A stretch of DNA of 64,000 bases. Origin: UBA6059 sp040222235. Lineage in GTDB: Bacteria; Bacteroidota; Bacteroidia; Cytophagales; Cyclobacteriaceae. Within the stretch, counting starts at the first letter, position 1. Each line of letters opens with the position of its first letter. Positions 63,501-64,000 of this stretch are shown here, in pieces. Where the stretch lies: contig JAVKDO010000134.1 of the NCBI GenBank assembly GCA_040222235.1, positions 1 to 64,000 on the forward strand, written 5' to 3'. A program made the translations under genes and the position numbers. The notes under the pieces are model-generated. The model had not been told where the DNA came from and made no database searches. It worked only from the letters and a program-made list of their open reading frames with translations.

Positions 63501-64000
63501 TGGTAGTAGAGGTGAGTGATGATGGAATTGGGATTCCTTACCATAGTCAGAAGAAGATATTCACCCGTTTTTATCAGGCTGATAATAGCCGAGAGAATAA
63601 TACTGGTTCAGGCATAGGATTGTCATTGACTAAGTCAATAGTAAAACTGCATAAAGGAGACATCAGGGTAAAAAGCACATTAAACAAAGGGAGTATTTTC
63701 ACTTTCGAAATACCAATCGAAAAAGGCCATTATTCAGAAGAGCAAATTTTCGAATATACAGCAAAGCCCAAGGAGATAAGAGTGGAAACGACGGTTGACC
63801 GAAAGCCCATTCCGAGTACTCAGTTGAGAGAAAAAGTATTAGTCATAGAGGACAATCATGAGCTTCGGGCTTATTTGGCTAAGTACCTTTCAGATCATTA
63901 CAAAGTTTACACGGCTGAAAACGGACAGCAAGGATTGGAGCTATGCAAGCAGGTAAAGCCAGCCGTATGCGTCGTGGATGTGATGATGCCTGTGATGGAT
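60545..64000 (+). CDS. Hybrid two-component system sensor/regulator of the PUL (3' cut by window)
   Basis: At least 1152 codons. No ATG is available; the TTG at 60545 gives signal peptide MIYRLSIILALLFTAQVSAQ, and an in-frame TAG lies at 60512. Domains: two-component regulator propeller repeats (for example GLSHNSVRHIVQDQHGFLWL), a Y_Y_Y domain (about 715-780), a membrane helix (about 782-802), HisKA with H842 in ISHELRTPL, HATPase with N961 in NLLSNALKFT, and a receiver domain with D1145 in VVDVMMP. An AraC-type DNA-binding domain is expected beyond the window. It senses a glycan fragment in the periplasm and should activate susC. Confidence 0.93.
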   Translation, partial: MIYRLSIILALLFTAQVSAQSIKFEHYNESSGLSHNSVRHIVQDQHGFLWLGTFSGLNRFDGYQFKTYMSSSSGTNKMHNDDITALELDQSANSLWIGTRSGLTHFDLQTQTLTTFLPNEDDPNSLPDEEVRAVYPDKYGTIWVGTKNKGLYRFSPEEESFYKVEIKGFDYIKEIFKDNVGNIWIGSYETGSVAKVSLDSEGEVTQIITYTLDIPNSKDKNPYVNFIYEDDKSNIFVGTRAGLYKLDVLQDKFVNLYIEDEAVRDNLGPYFLSVARAANGQYWVGTLGGVLVCDQLEDIAKGDFGWYYAILSDDASLVDNLISALYFDPSGVLWIGTEDGLDKYDPYQNQFKLNKDISSYIGNKAPRIRGFAKTNDERTIVATRYNGLFISSDDGFEPLYGSENDIASIHSDDGVLFYCGLWNGEVLVYNYLSRSSQVITIGFEEAPVFAFRKISDDLLMIGSFGEGARVLDTKADQIDEQIGTLFPGYQINKITLDPVQEQIWIATETGLVKYDLESKALQKYRANARSDQGLPHDNVSDVIVDNDGKIWATTRLGLCVYDSLTNNFTAVMSSADLTGKWITDIIMDNRGNLWLNANNNNVIRYTPNRSEVNIYAVNSGNRLDVFSSSGFFYDGKEIFLGGKNGIIHFPPHSINANSWSPLPFITEFKIENKEVFPGLEFDGETPLLTDLNYGKLAELPYSKNNFSIQFSTACYANERQNRFEYRLEGFDEDWISAGSNSRTVQYTNLSPSNYEFKVRSSNSDGIWSEPVSYQIRVLPPFWLTWQALLLTVIVIAIVFWLIRREVKDRIRLRQELLFEKLQHERDINLNNEKLRFFTNISHELRTPLTLVLGPAKQLISESKLAGNDHQLSRLNLIHENASRLLKLVNQILDFRKAKSGELKLKVAKTDILSVTKSTFEFFEELAKNKHISFTFNCEEEGLSGWIDKDSYDKVLYNLLSNALKFTRKNGHVEVFLGKSEDKAGNLVVEVSDDGIGIPYHSQKKIFTRFYQADNSRENNTGSGIGLSLTKSIVKLHKGDIRVKSTLNKGSIFTFEIPIEKGHYSEEQIFEYTAKPKEIRVETTVDRKPIPSTQLREKVLVIEDNHELRAYLAKYLSDHYKVYTAENGQQGLELCKQVKPAVCVVDVMMPVMD

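Noticed and set aside
1..64000. tRNA, rRNA or riboswitch genes
   Set aside because: Intergenic regions were read for tRNA-like cloverleaf ends, rRNA signatures and known riboswitch cores; none could be supported.

Overview
The window is a 64 kb chromosomal segment from a member of the Bacteroidota, most likely a Cytophagales-type marine or environmental bacterium (inference). The basis is a SusC/SusD polysaccharide utilization locus (PUL) run by a hybrid two-component sensor, a Bacteroidota-style curli cluster, a DUF2911 protein, weak ribosome-binding sites and many lipoprotein signals. No rRNA, tRNA or CRISPR array was recognised.

Left part (1-15 kb, mostly + strand). The 3' end of atpA and all of atpG close an F-type ATP synthase operon with a clear terminator. 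A UbiA-like membrane protein and a SAM methyltransferase follow as an overlapping pair. Next is a tightly overlapped stress-type operon: ECF sigma factor, anti-sigma-like membrane protein, a DUF4097-like repeat protein and two small outer-membrane proteins. An alpha-2-macroglobulin lipoprotein with its usual partner, penicillin-binding protein 1C, comes after that.

Middle (15-36 kb). An AAA/DUF4143 ATPase is preceded by four 21-bp repeats at an exact 33-bp period, the last ending on its ATG. A small coiled-coil ORF and a decayed copy of an amidohydrolase 3' end follow. The curli biogenesis cluster lies on the minus strand (csgE, csgF, csgG, a beta-propeller lipoprotein, an FNR-like regulator, a long curlin and a CsgB-like protein). 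The intact amidohydrolase sits on the other side, so related amidohydrolase sequence brackets the curli cluster as direct repeats. The amidohydrolase belongs to an operon with DUF2911 and M81 (MlrC-like) genes. A MITE-like element with inverted repeats and a probable target-site duplication lies upstream. Then come small envelope proteins, a TetR-cytochrome c-IorA-IorB-MBL operon for a periplasmic molybdenum hydroxylase, and a divergent SLC13 transporter.

Right part (36-64 kb, + strand). This is one large PUL: SusC, SusD, GH92, a GH115-like protein, GH78, GH29, GH3 with a PA14 insert, a three-domain esterase, a PI-PLC-like protein, a GH115 interrupted by one in-frame amber codon, a metallophosphoesterase lipoprotein and a hybrid two-component sensor cut by the window end. 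The enzyme set points to an acetylated, branched glycan rich in rhamnose, fucose, glucuronic acid and possibly xylose and mannose. PI-PLC, phosphoesterase and alpha-mannosidase together suggest a lipid-anchored glycoconjugate, which is inference.

The strongest leads are the 33-bp-period repeat array, the curli cluster bracketed by amidohydrolase sequence, an FNR-like regulator next to TTGAT-N4-ATCAA sites upstream of the curlin gene, the amber codon in GH115, and the MITE-like element.
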